Source of the DNA: Atrina japonica
Taxonomy: Eukaryota; Mollusca; Bivalvia; Pterioida; Pinnidae
Length of the DNA stretch: 64,000 bases
Direction: 5' to 3'
NCBI GenBank assembly: GCA_030159075.1
Contig: BROG01000153.1
Location: 778,501-842,500, forward strand
Below the pieces are notes generated by a model. The model had not been told where the DNA came from, did no database searches, and saw only the letters and a program-made list of their open reading frames with translations. Every line of letters begins with the position of its first letter. The first letter of the stretch is position 1. The position numbers and the translations under genes are program-made. Shown piece after piece: positions 45,836 through 58,345 of the stretch.

Positions 45836-46000
45836 GCGGGGCCTCTGTGGCCAAGTGGTTAGGCTCTCACTTTTGGTCAACATAGGCTCGATATCTTCTA
45901 GAACCTAAGCAGATTTTTGTGAGAAAGTTTGCCAGTATACTTGAACATTGTAACCGGGTTTACGCCTCCATCATTAGATCGTTAAGTATGGCGTGATCAA
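45836..46000 (+). mobile_element. tRNA-derived SINE, family 1, decayed
   Basis: GGCCTCTGTGGCCAAGTGG is the tRNA-like head; GAGAAAGTTTGCCAGTATAC and GTTAAGTATGGCGTGATC lie in the body. Confidence 0.78.
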
Positions 46001-46163
46001 TGTAACAGTTTTGTGTTTTAAGTTATTGTTTAGCATCACTTCATCAACATTTACTTTTGATGATCATCTTTCAAAACGTAAACGGCATTGTTGTTATTAA
46101 ACAAATGACTTTCTTCGATTTCCAGTGTGTTGCAAGAGAATAAAATATGTACAATTCCATTAA

Positions 46164-46508
46164 AGGGGCATTAGATGTGTTTCGATTTTTTTCTACTTTT
46201 ACTACTTGTACTTGACCTACAATAACAAATATGACTATTATACAGAAGCATACAAAATATTTTATTCCTATATATTATCTGAAAATTAGTTGACGTCCAG
46301 TGTGGTATTCGTATAGAAATAGGACGGTCGAATAAGTCAATTGCAAGTGAAAAAGTGTCAAACCTTGGTTTCTGAAGCCATTTTCACAACATGTATATGA
46401 ATTTAAGAATTTTTATGGCTGTGTGTATCTCTTTTTTGTTATTGTATAGTAATAAAAGTAGTTAAAAAGAGGAAAAACGATATATTAAGAAAACGCAACT
46501 AATGCCCT
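46164..46508. mobile_element. 345-bp MITE at a TTAA site
   Basis: Ends AGGGGCATTAG and CTAATGCCCT are inverted repeats. TTAA stands on both sides (46160-46163 and 46509-46512). The left arm of the inverted duplication has the uninterrupted site with a single TTAA (41616-41619), direct evidence of insertion. TTAA suggests piggyBac-like mobilisation; a TAA reading (Harbinger-like) is also possible. Confidence 0.85.
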
Positions 46509-47249
46509 TTAAGATTATTTTGTTGAAGAAAGATTTATAACATTACCATCCCTGACAATCTAGATGAATATCTAATCCCACAGGAATTAAGTCTTTTAGT
46601 ATTTGATTATAGCGCTAGCTATGGTGTAATTTTAGAGATTTCTGCAAACCAATATGCAATATCTCTTTCAATGTTAAATGATTGAAATCAATATTTGAAA
46701 TAATGAGTTTTTGCTGTTTTACAAGATTGTGATCGTATTTCATTTAATTTCAGAATGATATCACGTTTCACAAAAAGATCATTTTACAATCGGATACAAC
46801 TAAATGACCAAAACACTTATCGTATGTTAGTATAATGATATCATGAAGAATCGGTTAGGATTAGATAGTGTTGTATATTTCACTGTAATCAGTGTTGTAT
46901 ATTTCATAACTAAAATTTTATGTAGAAGTCAAATTGTATCATATCTCTTCATATCTCTGTTTCATGATATTTCCCTGGTTCGTCATACTAGTTCATTATT
47001 AATGCGACCCCAATTATTATCTTCATTCTGGTAGCTCTAACAAGCTGTTTTCCCTCATTTCTCAGATTTCCGTACATACAAAACGCTGCACATACACACC
47101 AATGTCAACACTGATGTCAATATGTTTACCGGATCTTTTGTAATAAGAGTCGAGGATTTGTCGAGTCCTGGACCATACATCTTGGCCCCGAGGTGGAATT
47201 TTACCACACGAGGTTATAATATATAATGATTATTTTCTGACATTATTGA

Positions 47250-47280
47250 ATATATATATATATATATATGAATGAATCTA
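47250..47280. repeat. (AT)n microsatellite
   Basis: Short AT run just beyond the right arm. Confidence 0.9.
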
Positions 47281-47587
47281 ATCTTAACAATAAATACACC
47301 ATCAGAGAGGTGTATAAGAATTAAGATATACTTGTATGTAAATCATTTTGAATAATTTCACCACGAATAATAGGAATATAATAATGGGGATATACTTTTA
47401 CAGATTCAAATTCATTTGCGGGTTATCGTTCCGCGACCTGCATGTACTGCAAGTGAACAATGACAGTCACTGAAAATAGCTAAGATTTTAAATGAATAAT
47501 TCCTTAACACATTATTGAATTAGGAATGAGTGCTTTCGTCTGAAATAGATCAAAATTTAAGTTATTTGCATAGACCAAAATTTGAAG

Positions 47588-47645
47588 TCCTTTACCGGCA
47601 TTTGGTGACGCCTCCATATGAGTGAAAGATTAAACAACAATAATT
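47588..47645 (+). mobile_element. SINE family 2, 3' end only
   Basis: CCGGCATTTGGTGACGCCTC through the AAACAACAATAAT tail. Confidence 0.75.
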
Positions 47646-47689
47646 AAAATGAACAATCAACACGTGGGTATTTTATGCAGAATCGAGCT

Positions 47690-47890
47690 AAAGAGGACGT
47701 ATTGTCTAAAGATATGGATAAATTCCTGTTAATTTCGAGTTTCATTTGTTTAATGACTAAATGTTTTTGTGACCCTTTAAGTGCACTTGTAATGTGTCGG
47801 GGATATTCGAGCCTGTCAACCTCTGGACAAGACAAGGGTTTTACGGACACCGGGCACTTGTGGTGATGATTTTATTATTGTCATGTAGGT
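47690..47890. repeat. Dispersed segment shared with 27340-27525 (inverted)
   Basis: Shared blocks include CTCTGGACAAGACAAGGG and CACTTGTAATGTGTCGGGG. Nature unknown. Confidence 0.7.
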
Positions 47891-48755
47891 CAACAGTTTT
47901 GACATTCTTTTCATCAGTCCATTCAGTTTGTTGACATCTATAGTATTACATAAAAACGACCGTTCCTGCAATGCAGAAGGGGTCTTTATGTTTTGAATAC
48001 CCCTCTGAACGTTAACCTCTATACAAAATATAGTTCTACATCAGGCACTTCCCAGGGTTGACAAGAACAGCGTACATGCGAATGGGGTACCCACCCTCTC
48101 TTTGCATGCTACGATACAGTGTTTTGTTAAACGACAACATGCTTGGCAAAGCTTTTGGTTTAATTTTAACTAATTTTTCAGTCTTGTAGAGATTTCGAAG
48201 TTCGTCAGGTGTTAGGACCTCCGACCAGATGTTTTTGCGCGCCTCTGTGCATTCAAATTTGTTTTAACTTGAGGGGCTCTCTGCATTATACAGATTTGAC
48301 GGTTGTTATTAATGAATTGTGGCAACGGTGTCTTTCGAAGCTCCCTAACATACCTCATATTCCTCGCTTGGGTTCATTCGAATGCTCAATAGAGCTTATC
48401 CAGCTCGGTAGGATTACATCGTGAATTTCTTTTGTTTCCCCTTTCATTTTAAAATACTCGCCCGAAATGTTCCAAAGACCCATTGTTTTTCTTAGAGTAT
48501 TTGAATTTTCAATATCAAATGTTCTAACATAATGATATAAAATTCATATAGTATAAACGTTCTCACAATGTCAGTTAGGCTAGCTGATTTTATTGTTACC
48601 TTAGTACATATATTTATGTATGGATATCCTGCCACAAGACTTTGACGAATAATTTCGCCATCATTGAAGTCATTGAAAAATTTGCTTACAGTTCATATAC
48701 CAGTTTATTTATTTACTAAGCACTTCGAATAAAATTTCCGTTTAAGACTGAAACA
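47891..48755. other. No gene recognised
   Basis: 48170-48425 is less AT-rich than its surroundings and has a short open frame (48209-48424) without a recognisable domain; it may be an old gene or element fragment. Confidence 0.35.
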
Positions 48756-48762
48756 ATATCAA

Positions 48763-48763
<1 letters not shown>

Positions 48764-48796
<33 letters not shown>

Positions 48797-48801
48797 ACAC
48801 A

Positions 48802-48832
<31 letters not shown>

Positions 48833-48852
48833 GATACACACACATATATATC
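48764..48852. repeat. Compound microsatellite (CA)n(CG)n(CA)n(TA)n(GATA)n
   Basis: Directly visible alternating purine-pyrimidine run that could adopt Z-DNA. Confidence 0.95.
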
Positions 48853-49222
48853 AAAGGTCACATTTTAGGTAGTAGACAACAATAACAATATAATGAATGT
48901 CTACAGCAGAAAAGTATTAAATTTGATATATCTTGTCAATATTTATTAAAATTGTCTAATGATATAAGTGAAAAAGACCACATATGTACAACAAAACACT
49001 ATCTATTGAAATATTGTTTGAAGACCACTGGTTAGTCACATTCAGATATGGAAATACTATACACTTATAAAACGTTTGTCTTTTGGTATTGTTCATGACA
49101 CAACTGATACACCAGAAACTTTTATCGAGATACATATGTCAAGTTTGAAATAAAAATTGTCGAGATTCCTCTTTGATATGTTCGTTTCCTATTTTTGTTA
49201 ATTTGAGTTAAACCAATATCTG

Positions 49223-50440
49223 TTAAGTTATCAATATTCCAAGAAACAAAAATATCGAAACAAAATTTAGAATTATAAATAAAACAAAGAAAAACCTGTT
49301 TAATTTCTCAGCCATTTCTCTCCAAGTAAGACACGGTGACTCTGGTTCTTTATTGTGTGATGTTTCATCTCCGATTTGGTCATTTGCATGTTTATAGATA
49401 CGTTTGCAAACTCCACAACCAAGAGACGTGACCCCAGAACGCCTCAATACAACTTCATTTCCTTTGTAGAAACATTGCAGAATAACCGCTGATACTACAA
49501 TCGTTAACCCACTAAAACACAATTGTGTGCTGATAAATAGACCCAAAATGGACAGTTGTTCTGATGATTTCGGAAAAGACTCCATGATTATTGTCATGTA
49601 GACAGCAAATGTCAAAAACAGAGAGATGCTGAGACTTATCTTCTCTCCGCTTGCCGGTGGAATGACGTAAGAGAAAATATTAACAAATGAAAGCAATATT
49701 ACCGGAAGTATGAAATTAAGTATGAAAAACGTTGTCTTCCGGTTGAGTACAATGTGCCATTCTAACCTGGTAAATTGTTTTCCATATATATCGTAAACTA
49801 TCTTTTTATGGTTTACGTCATAAAGATCCCATTCATTGTTGGTTTCATAGAACGTCATCACCGTGTTATTTGGTCCAAAATCAAGAGATTGCTTTACGTC
49901 GCTACTTGACCATTTTTCAATCACAATGAGACATGTCTGAACGTCAAACGGATACTTTGAAATATCCACTTTGCATTTTGTTTGAAGTTCCCGCCCCGGC
50001 CACCACGTCACGTGACCGGAACTATTGACGGTAAGTAATATACTGCTATCAAACAACTTTTTATTACTCTGAATGGAGTTTATTACAACTAAATCTGGTA
50101 GCCATATTTCTTCCATTTGTAGTATTAGTTCAGTTATACCGGCAAAATGTTGTGGATCCCATCGAAGGTTTTCGTCCGTCCATATGACGTCAAACCAGGC
50201 TGTAGACGATAGAATTTGCGATTTTTCATCCAAATGAAGAATAGTCAAAGGTGAATAATCTACGAATGTGTGCACGGTAGAGCTGATGTTTTTCACTGGA
50301 CGAATTTTATTTGAATAATTCGCGAATAAGACTTGACGTAGCTTTAGTTCTTCATCAATCGCCTGTGCAAACACTGTAAACATTATGCTATATATGTTCG
50401 ATAGCAAAACGAGAATAACAAACACTCGCAATTTCGACAT
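49223..50440 (-). CDS. Nicotinic acetylcholine receptor-like subunit, intronless, non-alpha
   Basis: Cys-loop ligand-gated channel subunit, 405 residues, in the cell membrane. Residues 1-27 form a signal peptide. The extracellular domain has EEIWLPDLVV (about 111-120) and the Cys-loop C156-C170 (CKVDISKYPFDVQTC). M1 is about 237-258, M2 264-285 beginning with GEK (the cation-channel pattern), M3 296-324, and M4 383-403. The M3-M4 loop is short (about 58 residues). Loop C lacks the adjacent Cys pair of alpha subunits, so it probably does not form a classical acetylcholine site alone. The whole frame is one exon, as in retroposed receptor copies of molluscs. A close paralogue lies at 61006-62220. 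Confidence 0.92.
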   Translation of the reverse strand: MSKLRVFVILVLLSNIYSIMFTVFAQAIDEELKLRQVLFANYSNKIRPVKNISSTVHTFVDYSPLTILHLDEKSQILSSTAWFDVIWTDENLRWDPQHFAGITELILQMEEIWLPDLVVINSIQSNKKLFDSSILLTVNSSGHVTWWPGRELQTKCKVDISKYPFDVQTCLIVIEKWSSSDVKQSLDFGPNNTVMTFYETNNEWDLYDVNHKKIVYDIYGKQFTRLEWHIVLNRKTTFFILNFILPVILLSFVNIFSYVIPPASGEKISLSISLFLTFAVYMTIIMESFPKSSEQLSILGLFISTQLCFSGLTIVVSAVILQCFYKGNEVVLRRSGVTSLGCGVCKRIYKHANDQIGDETSHNKEPESPCLTWREMAEKLNRFFFVLFIILNFVSIFLFLGILIT

Positions 50441-50955
50441 TCTCTACTTAGTTTGGTGTACAAGTGTGTAAGGAGTCGTCTGCTGTTTGACTGAAGTGTA
50501 TCTTTGCTATAGATTGTCGTTAATATTCCTTGCCAGTAAAGTGTACAGATATATAATTATTGATTCTGACTCCGCTGTTGGTTATCAATTAAATATTCGC
50601 AATAGATCATTTAACTGTTAATACCTTTTAAAACTTTAAATGACATCACATCACCTGTCCAATGTCATCAAACACTATGGGATGTTTGACAGACAAATTA
50701 CCCGATGATTTATTCGTGCATTTACTCGTAAGGGCAGAATGTAACTGCTTTTACAGATAAGCCATGTGAGTATCGCTCAAAATATTCTATGTATGTGCAT
50801 TGACTAGAGCTGAAAGAATTGTTCGAAAATTCGCTAATTAATAGTAAATGGCAAATATTCGAATATAGAATAACTGTTCCAATATATGCTTGGTATAAGT
50901 ATATTACGCAGAGCAACGTCACTTTGCTATTAATAAATTTTAAAATAGGGATATT
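50441..50955. other. 5' flank of the receptor gene
   Basis: Shares scattered blocks with 62221-62620 (for example TTCTATGTATGT and the GCTGAAAKAATT region), so the duplication included this flank. No TATA box or exon was identified. Confidence 0.6.
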
Positions 50956-50959
50956 TGTT

Positions 50960-51232
50960 TGTTTTATTGTTGTTTATCGTTCCGCTCAAGAATATTTCAC
51001 TCATGTGGAGACGTCACCAAACGCCGGTGAACCGCTTCAATTTTGGCCTATGCTTGGCACTTACGACCATTGAGCAGTGAGGGTTCTTTAACGTGCTGGC
51101 ACCTACTGTGACACGGTACCTCGGTTTTTACTGTCTCATCCGAAGGACAGAAAAAGCCCTCCGGCGAGGCTCGAACCCGCGACTCTCCGGTTGCGAATCG
51201 AGCACTCTACCGCGGAGCCCTAAAGGCTCTCG
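50960..51232 (-). mobile_element. SINE with family 2 body but a different tRNA head
   Basis: The body and tail match family 2 (GAGACGTCACCAAACGCCGG, TTGAGCAGTGAGGGTTCTTT). The head, reversed, is GGGCTCCGCGGTAGAGTGCT with box B GGGTTCGAGCC and CGC at the anticodon place, more like tRNA-Ala than the Lys-like head elsewhere. Confidence 0.8.
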
Positions 51233-51599
51233 GTTCGATCTTATAAATAAACGGTTCTGTCTTATCGTGTGGTTCTTCCAAAGAGGTAATTAAAATTAAT
51301 AAATTCCAGGTAGATTGGATTCACTGTCTGTTACCATACCTATGTAAGTTAGACGTGAGAACGTTGTATTTTAAAACAAAACGTTGATAGGTATTTTGCT
51401 ACGATTTATATCTTAAATATACTAATGCAAACATGAATTAGTAATTTCAAAAATAGTAGGAATTTGCACAACAGAAGCAGAGAGGGAAAGAGATTATATT
51501 CAAGTTTTATACAAGGTTACTACGTCGACGACTTTGTATCTCTAAAGGATCATTAATAGTTGACATAGCGTTATCACATATAATATCGTATAGTCATTT

Positions 51600-51790
51600 T
51601 TTTACCGTGGTTACTCTTAGACGGATTTCGGCTATACTTTTAGAGATATCATTTGGCCTTGTATAATACCAATTTCTCTTTAGAAAATACACATAACTTT
51701 TAAATTGGAGCTCAACTGATGAAGTCTAATTGACAGAAACGATATCGTCTTCAGTATTTTAACTTTGGTAGTATGTTTATAATATTAAAC
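51600..51790 (+). repeat. Dispersed repeat B
   Basis: TTACTCTTAGACGGATTTCG through GACAGAAACGATATCGTCT. Confidence 0.8.
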
Positions 51791-52480
51791 TTATTTTAGT
51801 TTATATTTGTTTTACAAAATCACAAAATTTGAAAAGGTAATTTATTTGTTCAAAACGAATAAAGTGTTGAAGTTATCAAATATCGGAATTCACTTACCAA
51901 AAGAAAATACTCATCAACTTATTTGAAATCTAGGTACTGTTCGAAGAGATGAATGAATGTTTGGATGCGATAATCAGGTGATTTGCTTGGCTTTGGTGAT
52001 ATTTTGTTTCAGTATTAACATCAACTAGAGATTTATCGAAACACTGAAAGAGAAGCATCCCCTGATGATATTTATTACAAAAACAGCCCATTAAAAGCTT
52101 TTAAATAAAATGAAATGAAAAACAGAATTGCCTTAAATTTCATCCAGAAATTTCCCTTGTGAGTAATATAAACATTTTTGTGGTAAAAAATGTGGTAATC
52201 TGGTCGTATCGGCAAAAATAATGAGAGCAAAATATCAAAATATAATTTTTCAAATGAAATTATTTTTTCAACAAATACTCTCAAATGCTTGGTTTAGCTG
52301 ATTATGAGAGCAAAATATCAATATAATTTTTCAAATCAAATTATTTTTTCAACAAATACTCTCAAATGGTTTAGCTGGTTATATCACAAATGGTAGGGTA
52401 TTATATTTCAGCGCTAGTAATGTCATGCAAATTGTTATTATGTTCAACAATAGACAATAGAAATCAGAATCATTCTGACA
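51791..52480. other. Duplicated flank, no gene
   Basis: Shares blocks with 63343-63790 (TTGTTCAAAACGAATAAAGT, TTGAAATCTAGGTACTGTT). There is also a local direct repeat TTTCAACAAATACTCTCAAA at 52266 and 52347. Confidence 0.6.
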
Positions 52481-52484
52481 TGAA

Positions 52485-54900
52485 TCCTAATCACAATTGG
52501 TATATGTGACTCTACAACTAGCCTAAAAGGGATGTAAATAATTATCACAATCAGCATAGGTGACTCTACGACTAGCCTACAGGGGAGATAAATCCTGGTC
52601 ACAATCAGCATAGGTGACTCTACAACTAGTCTACAGGGGATGTAAATCCTGGTCACAATCAGCATAGGTGACTCTACAACTAATCTACAGGGGATGTAAA
52701 TCCTGGTCACAATCAGCATAGGTGACTCTACAACTAGCCTACAGGGGATGTAAATAATGGTCACAATCACCATAGGTGACTCTACAACTAGCCTACAGGG
52801 GATGTAAATAATGGTCACAATCCGCATAGGTGACTCTACAACTAGCCTACAGGGGATGTAAATAATGGTCACAATCAGCATAGGTGACTTTACAACTAGT
52901 CTACAGGGGATGTAAATAATGATCACAATCAGCATAGGTGACTCTACAACTAGTCTACAGGGGATGTAAATAATGGTCACAATCAGCATAGGTGACTCTA
53001 CAACTAGCCTACAGGAGATGTAAATAATGGTCACAATCAGCATAGGTGACTCTACAACTAGCCTACAGGAGATGTAAATAATGGTCACAATCAGCATAGG
53101 TGACTCTACGACTAGCCTACAGGGCATGTAAATAATGGTCACAATCAGCATAGGTGACTCTACGACTAGCCTACAGGGCATGTAAATAATGGTCACAATC
53201 AGCATAGGTGGCTCTACGACTAGCCTACAGGGGATGTAAATAATGGTCACAATCAGCATAGGTGGCTCTACGACTAGCCTACAGGGCATGTAAATAATGG
53301 TCACAATCAGCATAGGTGGCTCTACGACTAGCCTACAGGGGATGTAAATAATGGTCACAATCAGCATAGGTGACTCTACGACTAGCCTACAGGAGATGTA
53401 AATCCTGGTCACAATCAACATAGGTGACTCTACAACTAGCCTACAGGAGATGTAAATAATGGTCACAATCAGCATAGGTGACTCTACAACTAGCCTACAG
53501 GGGATGTAAATAATGGTCACAATCAGCATAGGTGACTCTACAACTAGCCTACAGGGGATGTAAATAATGGTCACAATCAGCATAGGTGACTCTACAACTA
53601 GCCTACAGGGAAGATTAATCCTGGTTACAATCAACATAAATGACGGAACAACTAGCCTACAGGAGATGTAAATAATGGTCACAATCAGCATAGGTCACTC
53701 TACAACTAGCCTACAGGGGATGTAAATAATGATCACAATCAGCATAGGTGACTCTACGACTAGCCTACAGGGGATGTAAATAATGATCACAATCAGCATA
53801 GGTGACTCTACAACTAGCCTACAGGGGATGTAAATAATGGTCACAATCACCATAGGTGACTCTACAACTAGCCTACAGGGGATGTAAATAATGGTCACAA
53901 TCACCATAGGTGACTCTACAACTAGCCTACAGGGGATGTAAATAATGGTCACAATCAGCATAGGTGACTCTACAACTAGCCTACAGGGGATGTAAATAAT
54001 GATCACAATCAGCATAGGTGACTCTACAACTAGCCTACAGGGGATGTAAATAATGGTCACAATCAGCATAGGTGACTCTACAACTAGCCTACAGGAGATG
54101 TAAATAATGGTCACAATCAGCATAGGTGACTCTACAACTAGCCTACAGGGGATGTAAATAATGGTCACAATCAGCATAGGTGACTCTACAAATAGCCTAC
54201 AGGGGATTTAAATAATGATCACAATCAGCATAGGTGACTCTACAACTAGCCTACAGGAGATGTAAATAATGGTCACAATCAGCATAGGTGACTCTACGAC
54301 TAGCCTACAGGGGATGTAAATAATGATCACAATCAGCATAGGTGACTCTACGACTAGCCTACAGGGGATGTAAATAATGGTCACAATCAGCATAGGTGAC
54401 TCTACGACTAGCCTACAGGAGATGTAAATAATGGTCACAATCAGCATAGGTCACTCTACGACTAGCCTACAGGGGATGTAAATAATGGTCACAATCAGCA
54501 TAGGTGATTCTACGACTAGCCTACAGGGGATGTAAATAATGGTCACAATCAGCATAGGTGATTCTACGACTAGCCTACAGGGGATGTAAATAATGGTCAC
54601 AATCAGCATAGGTGACTCTACGACTAGCCTACAGGGGATGTAAATAATGGTCACAATCAGCATAGGTGACTCTACAACTTGCCTACAGGGGATGTAAATA
54701 ATGGTCACAATCAGCATAGGTGACTCTACAACTAGCCTACAGGAGATGTAAATAATGGTCACAATCAGCATAGGTGACTCTACAACTACCCTACAGGGAA
54801 GATTAATCTTGGTTACAATCAACATAAATGACGCAACAACTAGCCTACAGGGGATGTAAATAATGGTCACAATCAGCATAGGTGACTCCACAATTAGCCT
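52485..54900. repeat. 54-bp minisatellite, about 45 copies
   Basis: Unit GGTGACTCTACAACTAGCCT + ACAGGGGATGTAAATAATGG + TCACAATCAGCATA, with few variants. Because 54 is a multiple of three and the minus strand lacks stops, it gives long ORFs of an 18-residue repeat (CRLVVESPMLIVTIIYIP), broken at 53692, 54178 and 54448. Confidence 0.95.
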
Positions 54901-55440
54901 ACAGGATAGGCAAATCCTGGTTACAATTGGTATAGAGGACTCTACAGCTAGCGTACAGTTTCATCACCATCGGTATAGATGACTTGGCAACTATTCTACA
55001 CAGAGATAAAACTGGTCACTATCGGTTTAGATGACTTGACAACTAACCTACATGAGAGATAAATTCTTGTCACTATCGATATAGATGACTTGACAACTAA
55101 ACTACGGGGGAGATAAATCCTTCTCACTATCGGTTTAGATGACTTGACAACTAACCTACATGAGAGATAAATTCTTGTCACTATCGATATAGATGACTTG
55201 ACAACTAAACTACGGGGGAGATAAATCCTTCTCACTATCGGTTTAGATGACTTGACAACTAACCTACATGAGAGATAAATTCTTGTCACTATCGATATAG
55301 ATAACTTGACAACTAAACTACAGGGGATATAAATCCTTGTCACTATCGATATAGATGACTATCCTACAGGGAGATAAATTCTGGTTACAATCTGTAAAAA
55401 CGACTCTAAAACTAACCTACAGAGGATAATTCCATGTTCC
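54901..55440. repeat. Diverged minisatellite with 108-bp higher-order unit
   Basis: Related 54-base units alternate in two types (CTAACCTACATGAGAGATAA and CTAAACTACGGGGGAGATAA), forming a repeated dimer at about 55030-55340. Confidence 0.85.
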
Positions 55441-55955
55441 AAAACTGCCTGCATGGTAGTAGATAAATCCTGGTCACAAGCGCTATACTTGACTCTACAA
55501 CTCTTGCTTGACAATAGTAAAAATGATACGAATAGCAATCATAAAATTTGCGTGATGTTTAATGGCGGTAAGGTATTTACCCTGTATATGAAATGATCGT
55601 ATTTTGAATACGATCTGGTGTTAGAATAATTTGGAATACAAAAACACTGCATTTGATAAAGGGAAATTACCAGTTAAACATGAAAAGGAACGATATGGTT
55701 TTTTTTCGATGAAGTCTTATTGACAGAAACGATCGTCTTGAACCTTTTGGTCTCATTTGTAAAATTATGACTTTGAAATTGTTAATAATATATGATTGGA
55801 AAACCTCGTGTCTTTTAAAATTTTGAAAATCATCTAACTTGCGTTTGATAAACATGACAATCAATGAACACTCGTTGTAGAACATCTATATAATTACAAT
55901 ACATTTAAAACTAAGTAATTACCTTTTTATAGACTTTTTATTGATAGTTTTATGT
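55441..55955. other. No gene; repeat B fragment
   Basis: A fragment of repeat B lies at about 55705-55745 (TTGACAGAAACGATCGTCTT). Confidence 0.5.
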
Positions 55956-56058
55956 GTTAAAGGGGGGTAGCTGTGGTTGTTTTTAATTGTTTTACCTTTT
56001 ACTACTTACCTTGATATACAATAACAAAAAAAATATACACCAACTTAAAACTTCTTAA

Positions 56059-56405
56059 AAGGGGCATTAGCTATATTTTTTTAAAAAACTTTTATTTTCC
56101 TTTTTACTACATAGAATGATATAAAAGAACAAAAAAAGACATACACAGACAAACAAAAATCTCTGTATATTTTGTGAAAAGGGCTTGAGAAATCCAGATA
56201 TGGCACTTTTTCACTTGCAATTGATGAACACAACCTTACTTTTTGTATATAAATACCATACTTGACCTGACATTATTTTTACAAAATATACAGGAATATA
56301 AGATTTCTTATACCCGTGTATAGCTCTTATTTGTTATTATAAATTAAGTAAAAGTAGAAAAATTCGAAATAATTGTTTTTGGTAAAACACAGCTAATGCC
56401 CCTTT
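56059..56405. mobile_element. 347-bp MITE at a TTAA site, second copy
   Basis: Same family as 46164-46508: ends AAGGGGCATTAGC and GCTAATGCCCC, flanked by TTAA (56055-56058 and 56406-56409). A left-end fragment of the same family lies just upstream (55962-56020). Confidence 0.8.
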
Positions 56406-56462
56406 TTAAGAAATTGCTTAGCTTCATATATTTACTTCCGATGATCATATTACGAATTTTAA

Positions 56463-56785
56463 TCAGAATTTTTTTTCATTACATGAATTAGTACTTGCGA
56501 GTTTAATGTACATTTCCACGAAAAAATACACTCCTATTCCTGATAATCTAGATGAATATCTAATCCCCCTGGATGTCAGTCCTCTAGTGTTACATCCCAA
56601 AAAGCATTGCAATGGATGGAAATTAATCAAAATATTACTTTCAGTTTTCGGTAATTGTAAAACTGTTGTCCAAAACGATTTTGTATGAACACAGTTACAG
56701 AATAGATGAATAATTGTTTTCATTCCATCATCCCAGAATGCACATAATTCAGTATATATAAGTCTACATTTCATATTTTTTTTAT
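56463..56785 (-). pseudogene. LINE C-terminal fragment
   Basis: The minus-strand ORF encodes CAFWDDGMKTIIHLFCNC followed by FW. This resembles the C-terminal C...HLFxxC...FW motif of LINE polyproteins, though the second Cys is replaced. Its lower part (GATGAATATCTAATCCC block) recurs in both arms of the inverted duplication (41555 and 46560). Confidence 0.65.
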
Positions 56786-57309
56786 TGTATATAAAACTAT
56801 ATGCATTAATTTGAACTGGAAATTAACTAGCTTTGTGTTCTCTGTAATTAGCTTTTGCATTACGGTAAATGTATTCCATTCATGTGGATGTTTGTTTAAA
56901 TGTAATTACCTGCCATTTTGAAATGCTTGAGACATCTACGTTGCACACTGCATTAATAATACATTTATCTTTTTAGTGTGAATTAATATAGTTGATGAAT
57001 TAATTTTTACCAAATTGTATAACATTATCAATCCATTATATTTTTAGCCCATAGGACTGGCACTGGTAATCTCAAAATCCAAAAGAAAGTTACTTGATTA
57101 TATCGTTTTATTCACAAAATTATTGAATGTAAAAACTTAATAGGTCACATGAGCCAAGGTCCAAGGTGACCTATTGCGATCCTTTTCTATCTATCATGCG
57201 TCGTTAACTTCTCAAGAACCAATGAGCCAATTTAACCAACTTGGCATGTACCAACTCCATGCTAAGCCGCACGAAGTGTTTGAATGAAAAAGAGGCTACG
57301 TCCTATAAC

Positions 57310-57670
<361 letters not shown>

Positions 57671-58345
57671 CCATAAGGGGCCAAAAGGGCCAAAATTGGT
57701 TTATCTGTAAAAAATCTTCTAATTATAAAATGATCAGATGGCTTTCAATTTTTGATGCATAGTTTTATACAAATTATATAATTTTATCGAGACTTAGCTA
57801 TGAAGCTACATTGAGTTTGCTAATGATATAAGTTTAGGACTCATCGGGGTCCCAGAAGGTGGCTACATCTTTAAATCTTCTTGTTAAGCCATATGCAGAT
57901 GAATTTTGACATTTTGTATGCTTGATTGTACAGTCTATATCTACAAAGTTTGCGAATGAAAACGAAATATGTCTACTAAAGGGTGCTTCAGTAACATAGA
58001 GTACAGTTTTATATAAATGACTTAATAACTTAAAACTAACCCTTTGTATACAAAAATGAATTAGAAAGGTGTTTGGAATTATCTCAGAATCATTTGACAA
58101 AATTTCAAGGTTCTTGGGTCAAAAGTCAAGATCACAAGTATATAGGTAAACAGAAGATATATATATTTGTTCAATTTTAGACATTTTCGACTTGTTTCTA
58201 AGAACCAGTAAACCAATTTTAACCAAAATTCACGGAAATTCCCTCATATGGATCCGTATGTTTGCGAATGAAAAGTGCTAGGATCAGTTGGGTTCTGGGG
58301 TCAAAAGTCAAAGTCACAGGCACGTAAGTAAACAGAAGATAGGAT

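Larger units (their letters stand above)
45330..47245 (-). repeat. Right arm of the large inverted duplication
   Basis: Reverse complement of 41055-42471 with many small differences. It is longer because it holds a 345-bp MITE (46164-46508) that is absent from the left arm. Confidence 0.8.

Noticed and set aside
52444..54891. Long minus-strand ORFs (415, 160, 79 and 146 codons) of an 18-residue repeat
   Set aside because: They follow from a 54-bp minisatellite whose unit length is a multiple of three; stops break them between segments and there is no gene context.
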